64,000 nt of DNA from Vallitalea pronyensis (GTDB lineage: Bacteria > Bacillota > Clostridia > Lachnospirales > Vallitaleaceae): positions 2,747,001 to 2,811,000 of the forward strand of contig NZ_CP058649.1 in NCBI RefSeq assembly GCF_018141445.1, read 5' to 3'. The notes under the pieces are model-generated. The model saw only the letters and a program-made list of their open reading frames with translations. It ran no database searches and was not told the DNA's origin. Made by a program: the position numbers and the translations under genes. Shown here in pieces: positions 36,649 to 45,213 of this stretch. How positions within the stretch are numbered: position 1 is the stretch's first letter; the number at the start of each line of letters is the position of its first letter.

Positions 36649-37641
36649 TTAATAATCTAAACAACGATAATATCGTCTAATGTCAAGTGGATGTCTTCGT
36701 TTATGTTCAAGATGAACAGATATTCTTTGGCAAATAGCTCGCATAACAAATGGGGATAGTAATCCTCTATATTTTTCATTAATTTTATCCATGGCGTAAT
36801 CTTTCGTATCAAAAACCGTTACATTTGCACTGACTTTTTCCACAAAGTTATGCACACGGTCCATGATAGAACGCGCATTATCTTCACCTTTAAATAATAT
36901 AACACATGTATCCCGATCAATTACTTCTAATGTGCCATGAAAGAAATCAGCACCGGATACGAATTTCGTACGCATCCACTGCATTTCTTCTAAAATGCAC
37001 ATGGCATAGCAATAAGCCCATCCTTCTAGATTTCCAGAACCTATGAAGTATTGTATAGGCGCATCTTTGTACTTTTCTGCATAATCTTCACATCCCAGGT
37101 CAGCATGTTTTTGAACGTTTAAAAGGGTGGAAGGCAGATGTTGTATTTCCTGCATCAAGTCATGATAATCGCCAAATTCACCATGGTGATACATAAACCT
37201 GAGTGCCACGCTAAGCCAAAAATAATAGGGTCCGCTATTGCCATGAATGACATGATCTACTTTTTTACATAAGATGGATTCTGAGTTGCCAATATACCCT
37301 ATAACTTTTGCTCCAAGTGTATGTACATAATCGACAGCCTTTACTATTTCAGGAGTATCCCCTGATTTAGATTCAATAATAACAATGGTTTTATCAGTAA
37401 GGTGATAATTTCCTAAAGCTATTAAATCAGCAGCATTTTCAACATGAAGATTCAGTGTAGACTGACATTTCACAATGCTTTCCGCTTGTTTTGCATAGGC
37501 AAAAGTGCCGCCAATACCTACAAAAAATAGATTACCATAACCCTCTTGGCAGATATGATCAACCAACTGTTCCACTTTTTTAATAATATCTAAACCACTT
37601 TGCTCTGTCTCTAAAACCACTTTTTCATTAAAGTTAAACAC
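36649..37641 (-). CDS. SIS-domain sugar isomerase/deglycase, FrlB-like paralogue
   Basis: The 330-residue protein has two SIS domains. VGIGGTFAYAKQAESIV, ESKSGDTPEIVKAVD and SGADFFHGTLEVID mark the phosphosugar site, and the C-terminus RRHPLDIRRYYRCLDY parallels that of the FrlB-like protein at 44126 (HPLTVRRYMWKMEY). It may cleave or isomerise a phosphorylated fructosamine or amino sugar. The start is GTG at 37641, with AAAGGAGG 8 nt upstream. It is divergent from a PHP phosphoesterase and shares an overlapping promoter region with it. Confidence 0.78.
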   Translation of the reverse strand: MFNFNEKVVLETEQSGLDIIKKVEQLVDHICQEGYGNLFFVGIGGTFAYAKQAESIVKCQSTLNLHVENAADLIALGNYHLTDKTIVIIESKSGDTPEIVKAVDYVHTLGAKVIGYIGNSESILCKKVDHVIHGNSGPYYFWLSVALRFMYHHGEFGDYHDLMQEIQHLPSTLLNVQKHADLGCEDYAEKYKDAPIQYFIGSGNLEGWAYCYAMCILEEMQWMRTKFVSGADFFHGTLEVIDRDTCVILFKGEDNARSIMDRVHNFVEKVSANVTVFDTKDYAMDKINEKYRGLLSPFVMRAICQRISVHLEHKRRHPLDIRRYYRCLDY

Positions 37642-37676
37642 AAAAACTACCTCCTTTGATGAAAATAAAGATATAA

Positions 37677-37720
37677 TTGTCATGTAACAGATTATATTGT
37701 ATCATAATGTTATAATACAA
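37677..37720. promoter_or_regulatory. Overlapping divergent promoters with palindrome
   Basis: On the plus strand TTGTCA (37677-37682), a 17-bp spacer and TATCAT (37700-37705). On the minus strand TTGTAT, an 18-bp spacer and TATAAT. Both overlap a 24-bp imperfect palindrome at 37697-37720, with arms TTGTATcATAA and TTATaATACAA around TG. One regulator could control the SIS and PHP genes together. Confidence 0.6.
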
Positions 37721-37764
37721 ACAAGACTTTTAATAATGATCGTTCTTTAGTGAAAGGAGATAAC

Positions 37765-38574
37765 ATGAAAGAAATATATCTCGATTACCATATACACAGC
37801 AGTATGTCACCTGATACAGATGTATCCATGGAAGAAATGTGTCAGTCAGCTATCCATAAGGGATTCAAAGAAATTGCATTCACAGATCACTTTGAATTTT
37901 ATACAACAGATAAAGAGGGGAGGACCTTTAATGAAGCTTATTTAGATACCTATTTTGAGACGTTAGGTCAATGCAGAGAGAAGTTTAAGAACCAGCTCAT
38001 CATTAGAAGAGGCATTGAATTGGGACAACAACATGTACAATTACAACGATCCAATACGTTATTAAGCTTATATGCATTTGATTATGTACTTGCTTCAGTT
38101 CATAAAATTAATGATGTGGACCTTAGTCAGGTTGTGTATCATGATGACAACATAGACCACTATTGCAAAAGGTATCTAGAACAACTCTATACCCTTGTTG
38201 ATAAAGGTGATTTTGATGTTCTGGCTCACTTGGATTTAATTAAGAGGTATGCAGCAAGACAGCATGTACAAGTGGATCTTATACACTATAAATTGGAATT
38301 AGCCCAGATATTTGAACGATTAATTCAAAGAGGTAAAGGATTAGAAATTAATACATCTACCTTACGAAGAGGATTGGATGAGCCTTTTCCTTCCATGGCT
38401 ATACTTAAAATGTATAAAGGGATGGGTGGTGAGATCATAACAGTTGGTTCAGATGCACATGACCCTGAAGATATTGGTGGAGATTTCCACATGATTCTAG
38501 ACATGCTTGCTGCTGTAGGCTTGAAGCGTCTATACCATTATGATAATAGAAAAGGTATGCGTGTCCAGTTGTAA
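37765..38574 (+). CDS. PHP-domain phosphoesterase, histidinol-phosphatase-like
   Basis: The 269-residue product has the polymerase-and-histidinol-phosphatase metal-site motifs: DYHIHSSMSPD, FTDHFEF, RGIELGQ, ASVHK, LAHLDLIKRY and GSDAHDPEDIG. These match the HisJ/HisK type of histidinol-phosphate phosphatase. The neighbourhood has no histidine genes, so it may act on a sugar phosphate linked to the adjacent SIS protein. AAAGGAG precedes the ATG at 37765, and a GTG at 37750 is rejected as start. Confidence 0.8.
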   Translation: MKEIYLDYHIHSSMSPDTDVSMEEMCQSAIHKGFKEIAFTDHFEFYTTDKEGRTFNEAYLDTYFETLGQCREKFKNQLIIRRGIELGQQHVQLQRSNTLLSLYAFDYVLASVHKINDVDLSQVVYHDDNIDHYCKRYLEQLYTLVDKGDFDVLAHLDLIKRYAARQHVQVDLIHYKLELAQIFERLIQRGKGLEINTSTLRRGLDEPFPSMAILKMYKGMGGEIITVGSDAHDPEDIGGDFHMILDMLAAVGLKRLYHYDNRKGMRVQL

Positions 38575-38595
38575 TGGATTCGTTATAATATGTAT

Positions 38596-38623
38596 TTGTT
38601 TTTTTAAATGAATATGATATACT
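38596..38623 (+). promoter_or_regulatory. Promoter of the HutC-type GntR gene
   Basis: TTGTTT (38596-38601), a 16-bp spacer and TATACT (38618-38623). Confidence 0.5.
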
Positions 38624-38668
38624 AATGATAACACATAAGCATAAATGATATAAGAAAAGGTGATAGCT

Positions 38669-39394
38669 ATGAATAAAGCACCACTTGATAAAAACTCCAG
38701 TGTGCCTTTATACCGACAGTTGATTGAAACCATTAAAGAAGATATTACGGCGAATGTTTTAAAACCTGGGGATCAGATTCTTACAGAGATAGAACTGAGT
38801 GATAAGTACGAAGTGAGTAGAATTACTGTAAGAAAAGCTATTAGTGAGTTGGTAGAAGAAGGGTATCTTGTTAAACAACAAGGCGTTGGTACTTTTGTAG
38901 CTGAAGTTAAGCTGGTAAGAAATATGAACAAGTTTATGGGCTTTAGTATGTCATGTGAAATATTAGGAAAAAAACCTTCTGCTACTTTATTATTTGCTGG
39001 ATTAGTTGATGCTACTGATAGAGATAGAAGAGAATTAAGGCTGGATAATAGTGTCACAAAAGTATTATCCATTAAGCGTATAAGGTACTGTGATGGCGAA
39101 GCTGTGATGGTTGAAGATTCACATTTTACAACGGATTATTCCTTTCTCTTAACAAATAATCTAGAAGGCTCACTCTATAAATTACTGAATGAACATCATA
39201 TTGTTCCTTCAGAAAGTTGTACAGAACTGGATGTTTGCTTTGCAACAGATGAAGAAGCTGAGTTATTGCATATAGAAGGTGCTACACCTTTATTATTAAC
39301 AAGAAGCGTTTGTTACGATAAAACAGGGAATATCATACATAATACCCGACAAGTAGTGAATCCAAAAAAATTCAAAATGATTATTTATAAATAA
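38669..39394 (+). CDS. GntR-family regulator, HutC/UTRA subfamily (FrlR-like)
   Basis: The 241-residue protein has an N-terminal winged helix (PLYRQLIETIKEDI, then SDKYEVSRITVRKAISELVE) and a C-terminal UTRA effector domain (VEDSHFTTDYSF, LLLTRSVCYDKTGNII). UTRA domains typically bind phosphorylated sugars. Located just upstream of the fructosamine operon, it is the likely repressor with fructosamine-6-phosphate as inducer, by analogy with FrlR of B. subtilis. The ATG at 38669 follows AAAAGG. Confidence 0.87.
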   Translation: MNKAPLDKNSSVPLYRQLIETIKEDITANVLKPGDQILTEIELSDKYEVSRITVRKAISELVEEGYLVKQQGVGTFVAEVKLVRNMNKFMGFSMSCEILGKKPSATLLFAGLVDATDRDRRELRLDNSVTKVLSIKRIRYCDGEAVMVEDSHFTTDYSFLLTNNLEGSLYKLLNEHHIVPSESCTELDVCFATDEEAELLHIEGATPLLLTRSVCYDKTGNIIHNTRQVVNPKKFKMIIYK

Positions 39395-39557
39395 ATGAAC
39401 AATGGTATAAATAGACTATATAATGGTTGCCAGTGTTTTATCATTTCTATTTATATAAATCTTGACCAATGCTTAAAAAGAACAAACATTATAATACATG
39501 ACAATACAATACATACATGATATGTTATACAACATTAATATATAAAAAAAATAATAT

Positions 39558-39606
39558 AAAAAAGAACATATATTTACAATGCATTATAGGTATATGTTCT
39601 TTTTTA
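39558..39606. terminator. Terminator after the GntR gene
   Basis: AGAACATATA (39563-39572) pairs with TATATGTTCT (39591-39600). An A run before and a T run after make it usable in both directions. The rest of 39395-39755 has no gene. Confidence 0.85.
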
Positions 39607-39755
39607 TATGCAATTTAATGATTATATATAATATTTGCGTTTTTTATAGAGAGATAAAATGCAATTATTAAGACTTAAAATTGGACATATTGCACATTAT
39701 AAAAAAATATTTATTGTTAAACATAACTAAAAAATCATGGTTTATTAACTTCTTA

Positions 39756-39784
39756 TTGCAATTCATATTATAACGTAATATAAT
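39756..39784 (+). promoter_or_regulatory. frl operon promoter with putative operator
   Basis: TTGCAA (39756-39761), a 17-bp spacer and TATAAT (39779-39784). The 16-bp element TATAACGTAATATAAT (39769-39784) covers spacer and -10 and recurs with one change at 44061-44076, before the FrlB-like gene. Confidence 0.7.
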
Positions 39785-39818
39785 AAATGCATAAACATAC
39801 AACACTTAAGGGGGCGTA

Positions 39819-40718
39819 ATGGTGATACGAGTTCTTGGATTAGGCGATAATGTTGTGGACAAATACATTGATTCAAAAATCATGTACCCTGGGGGTAATG
39901 CTTTGAATTTTGCAGTTTATGCAAATATGATTGGCATTAAAGCTTCTTATCTAGGCATATTTGGTGATGATGAAGCAGGCAGTCATGTGTATCAAACAAC
40001 AAAAGCATTGGGTATAACAGTAGACCACTGTCGTTATGATAAAGGTGAAAATGGTTATGCAAAGGTGACATTAGAAGATGGTGATCGTGTATTTGTTGGA
40101 TCAAATAAAGGCGGCGTATCCGCTAAGCATCCAATGGTATTAAGTGATGTGGATCTTGCTTATATCAGTGAATTTGATATTGTGCATACCAGTTGTTTTA
40201 GCTATATAGAAAAAGAACTTGGTAAGCTAAGAAAATTTGGTAAGTTTATATCCATGGATTTCTCCAATCGTTATACAAGAGAATACTTACAAGCATGCTG
40301 TCAACACATTGACTGTGCCAGTATTTCATGTAGTGACATGAAAGATCATGATATTATTCAATTGATGAAAGACATGATGGCCTATGGTTGTAAGGAAATG
40401 GTTATTGCTACAAGAGGTTCAAGAGGCGCTTTGGTATGTGTTGGTGATACATTCTATGAACAATCACCATGTTTGATTGAAGCAACAGATACGATGGGGG
40501 CAGGCGATTCATTCATAACAGCTTTTTTGACAGGTTACATAAGTGATATGAAACACGGGGTTAACTTTCGTAAGGAATCAGGTGACAAAGGTATTACAAA
40601 CATAGAAGATTACCGAGATCTTGTCATTAAAGCGAATCTATATCGAGCAGCAATATTTTCATCCAAAGTATGTACATGTAATGGGGCATTCGGTTTTGGT
40701 AAACGTTATAAAGAATGA
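39819..40718 (+). CDS. frlD: Fructosamine (fructoselysine-type) kinase, PfkB family
   Basis: FrlD phosphorylates an imported fructosamine at C6. The 299-residue PfkB-family product has GLGDNVVDKY and YPGGNALNFAVYA at the N-terminus, which closely follow FrlD, and the DTMGAGDSFITAFL catalytic/anion-hole motif near the C-terminus. TAAGGGGG precedes the ATG. The downstream binding protein, two permeases and FrlB-like deglycase reproduce the B. subtilis frl gene set in a different order, which supports the assignment. Confidence 0.85.
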   Translation: MVIRVLGLGDNVVDKYIDSKIMYPGGNALNFAVYANMIGIKASYLGIFGDDEAGSHVYQTTKALGITVDHCRYDKGENGYAKVTLEDGDRVFVGSNKGGVSAKHPMVLSDVDLAYISEFDIVHTSCFSYIEKELGKLRKFGKFISMDFSNRYTREYLQACCQHIDCASISCSDMKDHDIIQLMKDMMAYGCKEMVIATRGSRGALVCVGDTFYEQSPCLIEATDTMGAGDSFITAFLTGYISDMKHGVNFRKESGDKGITNIEDYRDLVIKANLYRAAIFSSKVCTCNGAFGFGKRYKE

Positions 40719-40849
40719 AAGTGATTAATAAAACTAAAATGATTTCTCTTAGAGAAAAAGATGTGTTTACTTTCAAAGAGAGATTTACATAAATCATTTA
40801 ATCATTTTGAAACATGAGCAAAAACTTTATAATTATGGGAGGTAATAGC

Positions 40850-42187
40850 ATGATGAAAAAAATGGGAAAAAGGTTGATTGCGGTATGGATGTTAGGCGTT
40901 ATGCTGGTATCATTTACAGCATGTAGTAAGACAAATGATCCTGAAGATGAACAGGATGGTAAAGAAGTCCATGTTGAACAAGACAAGGGAAAAGCGGAGA
41001 AGAAAGTTATTAAATTGTTTCACAGATTTCCAGATGAGCCTTTTAATTCGTTTATTGAAGAAACGGTCGCACAATATGAAGCAGATAATCCTGATATTGA
41101 TATTGTTGTGACCAGTGCACAAAATAAACCTTATAAAGAAAAAATAAAAGTGGTTGTTGGCAGTAATGATTGTCCAGATGTATTTTTTAGCTGGTCAGGT
41201 GAATTCTCCGAGCGATTTCTTCGAGAAGGATTAATCATGGATCTTTCTGAAGCTTATAATAAGGATACAGAATGGCAGAACTCACTGCTTGCATCACAGG
41301 TGAATGAATACCGTAGTGGAGACGTTTTGTATGGTATACCTTTTAGACTAGATGCTAAGATGATGTTCTATAATATTGATATGTTTAACGACTATAATCT
41401 TGAAATTCCAAAAACTTGGGATCAGTTTATTGAAGTGTGCCAAACCCTTAAGGATAAAGGTATTACACCTATAGCTTATGGTAATCAAAATCAATGGCCT
41501 TCTTCTCACTACATAGGAAGTATTAATCAGATGGTGGTTAATAATGAAACACGATTAAAAGATTTAGACCCAACAACAGGGGAGTTTACCGACCCTAACT
41601 ATGTGAAAGCATTAGAATATTATCAACAGCTTATACCTTATTTTAATGACTCCGTAAATGGATTACCACATGATATGGCGAGAAATAACTTTGCACATAG
41701 CAAAGCAGCTATGCTTTTTGCTGAATTGGTTGAGATTCCTTATTTAGCTGATGAAAATGCAGACTTGAATTATGGTATGTTTGGTTTTCCACTTATTCCA
41801 GGTGAGGGCGACCCTACCCTTTTGACAGGTTCACCAGAAGGGTTTGTCATTTCTTCTAAAACAAAATACCCTGAAGAAAGTATTGCATTCTTAAAATATT
41901 TTACAGGACCAGAAGTGGGTAAAAAAGAAGTGCAACAAGTAGGTTGGTTCAATGCTGGCATTGGTATTGTTGAAGGGCTGGTTGACCAAAAACTCTTAGA
42001 AGCTTATGAAGTCATTAAAAATGCCGATAAAATGGCTGGCTGGTTTGACGCTTCATTATATTCTACTGTTGCAAATGAATATTTAACAGCAATTTCTGAC
42101 TTAACCAATGGTGACGTCACACCAGAAGAGGCCATGAAAAAGATACAAAAAGTAGCAAAAGAAGCACAGAAAACGTCTCAAGAATAG
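40850..42187 (+). CDS. ABC transporter solute-binding lipoprotein (FrlO-like)
   Basis: The 445-residue family 1 binding protein has a lipoprotein signal peptide ending in the lipobox SFTAC. An Asp/Glu/Lys-rich linker leads to the periplasmic-binding fold (KLFHRFPDEPFNSF, DVFFSWSGEF, GIPFRLDAKMMFYN). It should capture fructosamines (glycated amino acids) outside the membrane and hand them to the two permeases that follow. GGGAGGT precedes the ATG at 40850, and the longer frame from 40814 would bury that site. Confidence 0.88.
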   Translation: MMKKMGKRLIAVWMLGVMLVSFTACSKTNDPEDEQDGKEVHVEQDKGKAEKKVIKLFHRFPDEPFNSFIEETVAQYEADNPDIDIVVTSAQNKPYKEKIKVVVGSNDCPDVFFSWSGEFSERFLREGLIMDLSEAYNKDTEWQNSLLASQVNEYRSGDVLYGIPFRLDAKMMFYNIDMFNDYNLEIPKTWDQFIEVCQTLKDKGITPIAYGNQNQWPSSHYIGSINQMVVNNETRLKDLDPTTGEFTDPNYVKALEYYQQLIPYFNDSVNGLPHDMARNNFAHSKAAMLFAELVEIPYLADENADLNYGMFGFPLIPGEGDPTLLTGSPEGFVISSKTKYPEESIAFLKYFTGPEVGKKEVQQVGWFNAGIGIVEGLVDQKLLEAYEVIKNADKMAGWFDASLYSTVANEYLTAISDLTNGDVTPEEAMKKIQKVAKEAQKTSQE

Positions 42188-42268
42188 TAAATCATGGATA
42201 AACAACAAGTAAGGTGCTCTAATGCTTATATAGATGCACCTTTCTAATACAGGGAGGTGGTGGACAGC

Positions 42269-43147
42269 ATGCTGAAAAGGAAAAAGATAGTTCCCTATTA
42301 TTATATTTTGCCAGGATTATTGATGATTTTATTTTTTGTATATGTGCCTGTCATATCCAATTTTGTGTATAGTTTTTTCCGCTTATCTTCCTATTCTTCC
42401 GGAAAGGTATTTGTAGGATTCGATAATTATATAAAGCTGTTTACAAGCGATACGTTTTTTATCATGATTAAAAATAACACGTTGTATGCGGTTATTTCAT
42501 TAATTGTACAAGTTGGATTTGGTACCATCATTGCTTTATTCATAGAAAGTAAACTTACAGGTAGATTGAGGAATGTCTACAGAAACATATACTTCATACC
42601 TGCTCTTATATCGTTAACAGCTGTCGGTTTGCTATTTAATTTTGTGTATTCTCCTGAAGTTGGACTTCTTAATTCTGCACTGAGGGCCATGGGACTTCAG
42701 AACCTTACACAAGCTTGGTTAGGTAATTCTAAAACAGCTATTTTTAGCATTATTGCCATGAGTCAATGGCAGTTTACAGGTTACATAACCTTACTCATGG
42801 TTGTCGCCATACAGAATGTACCAAAAGACTATATTGAAGCAGCAGCTATTGATGGTGCAGGGCCTATAAGAAAAGCTTTTAGCATTATGATTCCACTTGT
42901 TAAAGAACAATTATTAGTCTGTTCTATCATCACCATTATCGGTGCATTTAAGTTGTTTACAGAAGTCTATGCGACCACCAGTGGAGGGCCAGGCAACAGT
43001 TCACAAGTTTTAGGCGTATATTTATATCAAAACGCATTTTTACATGACAAAATGGGCCTCGCAGCCGCAACAGGAGTTTTGATCTTTGTAATAACCGTTA
43101 CGATTTCAATCATACAAATCGTGGTCACAAAATCTGGCAAAGTATAG
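42269..43147 (+). CDS. ABC transporter permease, MalF-like (FrlN-like)
   Basis: The 292-residue inner-membrane permease has six predicted helices and the ATPase-contact motif EAAAIDGAGPIRKAFSIMIP. It pairs with the next permease. No ATPase gene is present in the operon. In B. subtilis the frl importer borrows the shared ATPase MsmX, and the same is likely here. The ATG at 42269 is preceded by GGGAGGTGG. Confidence 0.88.
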   Translation: MLKRKKIVPYYYILPGLLMILFFVYVPVISNFVYSFFRLSSYSSGKVFVGFDNYIKLFTSDTFFIMIKNNTLYAVISLIVQVGFGTIIALFIESKLTGRLRNVYRNIYFIPALISLTAVGLLFNFVYSPEVGLLNSALRAMGLQNLTQAWLGNSKTAIFSIIAMSQWQFTGYITLLMVVAIQNVPKDYIEAAAIDGAGPIRKAFSIMIPLVKEQLLVCSIITIIGAFKLFTEVYATTSGGPGNSSQVLGVYLYQNAFLHDKMGLAAATGVLIFVITVTISIIQIVVTKSGKV

Positions 43148-43157
43148 GAGGGTAGCC

Positions 43158-44015
43158 ATGTTAACGAGGGAAGTTATCATGAAAAAGAAAACATCAAAGC
43201 AGCAAGTATTGAAAATTATGTTACATATCTTTTTAATCCTTTTAGTCATTAATATTCTCCTGCCAATGATATGGTTACTGATGAACAGTTTAAAAACCAA
43301 TAATGAACTCTTTAAAGATTCTTTAGCTTTACCTAGTAAATGGCTATTTAGTAATTATGCTCAGGCGTGGGGAACAGGTTTGTTTGCTTATTTTAAAAAC
43401 TCATTGATTGTGAGTTCAATTTCACTCATGTTCATCATTATTATCAGTGCATCATTGGCTTACGGACTTACCAGGTTTCAAGTCGTAGGAAGCAATGTTA
43501 TCTTTTTTATTGTTCTTGGGGGGATGGCCCTTTCGGAACAAGTAGCATTGGTGCCACTGTATAAAATGCTGCAAACACTTAACTTATATAATACTTATCT
43601 GGCAGTCATACTACCGTATATTGCATTTAGAGTACCCTTTACTGTGTTTTTAATGCGAGCCTACTTTCTATCTATTCCAAAAGAACTGGAGGAAGCAGCT
43701 TATATAGATGGTTATAACAGTTTTCAAATATTTTATAAGATCATTGTACCCATTAGTAAACCTATATTTGCTTCTTGTGCAATTATTAACCTAAAATTTG
43801 TATGGAATGAATTTTTATTCGCAAATGTTTTTCTTGAAAGCAAAGCCATTATGACGATACCCATTGGGTTAATGACTTTTTCTGGAGATATGCGATCCAA
43901 TTATACAGTTATGTTAGCTGGGATTGTTATCGCATCCATTCCCATGATTTTAATTTTCCTATTGATGCAAAAACAGTTTGTTAGAGGGTTGACAACAGGT
44001 TCTGTTAAAGGTTAA
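43158..44015 (+). CDS. ABC transporter permease, MalG-like (FrlM-like)
   Basis: The 285-residue second permease has six predicted helices and the EAAYIDGYNSFQIFYKIIVP coupling motif. It begins 10 nt after the previous stop with AGGAGGGT upstream. A later in-frame ATG (MKKKTSKQQ) is a possible alternative start. Together with the binding protein it forms the fructosamine importer. Confidence 0.88.
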   Translation: MLTREVIMKKKTSKQQVLKIMLHIFLILLVINILLPMIWLLMNSLKTNNELFKDSLALPSKWLFSNYAQAWGTGLFAYFKNSLIVSSISLMFIIIISASLAYGLTRFQVVGSNVIFFIVLGGMALSEQVALVPLYKMLQTLNLYNTYLAVILPYIAFRVPFTVFLMRAYFLSIPKELEEAAYIDGYNSFQIFYKIIVPISKPIFASCAIINLKFVWNEFLFANVFLESKAIMTIPIGLMTFSGDMRSNYTVMLAGIVIASIPMILIFLLMQKQFVRGLTTGSVKG

Positions 44016-44048
44016 AGGCGAGAATTCTTCAATGGTTGTGAAGAATTC

Positions 44049-44076
44049 TTTACCCTAAAATATAACGTTATATAAT
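44049..44076 (+). promoter_or_regulatory. Internal promoter with repeated frl operator
   Basis: TTTACC (44049-44054), a 16-bp spacer and TATAAT (44071-44076). TATAACGTTATATAAT (44061-44076) matches the frlD element at 15 of 16 positions and contains a perfect 14-bp palindrome core (ATATAACGTTATAT). Confidence 0.6.
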
Positions 44077-44125
44077 GTTATATAAACATATATTATAAAT
44101 TATAAAAAGAAAAGGAGCAGTTAAA

Positions 44126-45103
44126 ATGAAGAGAGAACATAAGGAGCAAATTAACGCAGCAATAGAAGCAGTAAAAGAAATGAAAAACATTAACCACATC
44201 TATTTCGTAGCTTGTGGTGGCTCAATGGCATTGATGATGCCAGCACAATATATTTTGGATTGTGAATGTGAGATACCAGCCACCGTATATACTGCTAATG
44301 AATTTGTATACCGTGTACCTAAGGCATTGGGACCTGATTCTGTTTTAATCTCTTGTTCCATGAGAGGACAGACGCCGGAGACAGTGGAAGCTACAAGGTT
44401 AGCTCGAGAAAAAGGGGCTTTAACGATTTCAATGTCCAATAGTGTGGGTTCACCCCTTTGGGAAACAACAGCATACCCTATTCATTATGATTGGTTAGAT
44501 GAACAGGATATGCGAAATCATAACCATACGATTTTACATGCTTTAGTATTTGGTATGCTCAATGTGCTACAACCAAATGAAAAGTATGAAAGAGCGTGTC
44601 AAGCCATTGATAAAATGGATGAAATTTTTAAAGCAAACATAGAAAAGTATGCTTTACAAGGAAAAGAATTTGGGGAAGCCTATAAAAGAGAAAAAGTGAT
44701 TTATACAATGGCTAGTGGCGGTAGCTATGGTCCTGCATACGCCTTTGCAATCTGCTTATTAATGGAAATGCAATGGATTCACTCTAATGCTATTCATGCA
44801 GGTGAGTATTTCCATGGTCCATTTGAGATCACGGATTACGATGTACCGTTCATTGTTGTAAAAGGCATTGATCAGTCTAGATTTTTAGACGAAAGAGCTC
44901 ATGCTTTCTGCAAGAAATATTCAGATAAAATTATTGTAATCGATGCAGCAGATTTTGATATGAAAGATATGGATGAAGATTTGAAAGGCTATTTTGCATC
45001 CATAGTCGTAGGTGTTGTTCTACGAGGATATGCTAGTGCTTTAGCTGAATTTAGAGGTCATCCACTAACGGTTAGAAGATACATGTGGAAAATGGAGTAC
45101 TAA
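44126..45103 (+). CDS. frlB: Fructosamine-6-phosphate deglycase, SIS family
   Basis: FrlB splits fructosamine-6-phosphate into glucose-6-phosphate and the free amino acid. The 325-residue SIS protein has VACGGSMALMMPAQYILD, SCSMRGQTPETVEATRLA and HAGEYFHGPFEITD, with the C-terminus GHPLTVRRYMWKMEY typical of this subfamily. AAAAGGAG precedes the ATG. It is the last gene of the locus, behind its own copy of the operator element, so it may be made both from the operon and alone. Confidence 0.85.
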   Translation: MKREHKEQINAAIEAVKEMKNINHIYFVACGGSMALMMPAQYILDCECEIPATVYTANEFVYRVPKALGPDSVLISCSMRGQTPETVEATRLAREKGALTISMSNSVGSPLWETTAYPIHYDWLDEQDMRNHNHTILHALVFGMLNVLQPNEKYERACQAIDKMDEIFKANIEKYALQGKEFGEAYKREKVIYTMASGGSYGPAYAFAICLLMEMQWIHSNAIHAGEYFHGPFEITDYDVPFIVVKGIDQSRFLDERAHAFCKKYSDKIIVIDAADFDMKDMDEDLKGYFASIVVGVVLRGYASALAEFRGHPLTVRRYMWKMEY

Positions 45104-45133
45104 TTGTGAGCAACCATGCATGATTTACATAAG

Positions 45134-45170
45134 CTGGCATCGTAATAGGTCTATTACGGTGTCAGTTTTT
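45134..45170 (+). terminator. frl locus terminator
   Basis: CTGGCATCGTAATA (45134-45147) pairs with TATTACGGTGTCAG (45152-45165), with two G-U pairs, followed by five T residues. Confidence 0.88.
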
Positions 45171-45213
45171 GACTTTGTGTATGGCGTTTTTTAATCATAT
45201 AGGAGGAAGCAGC

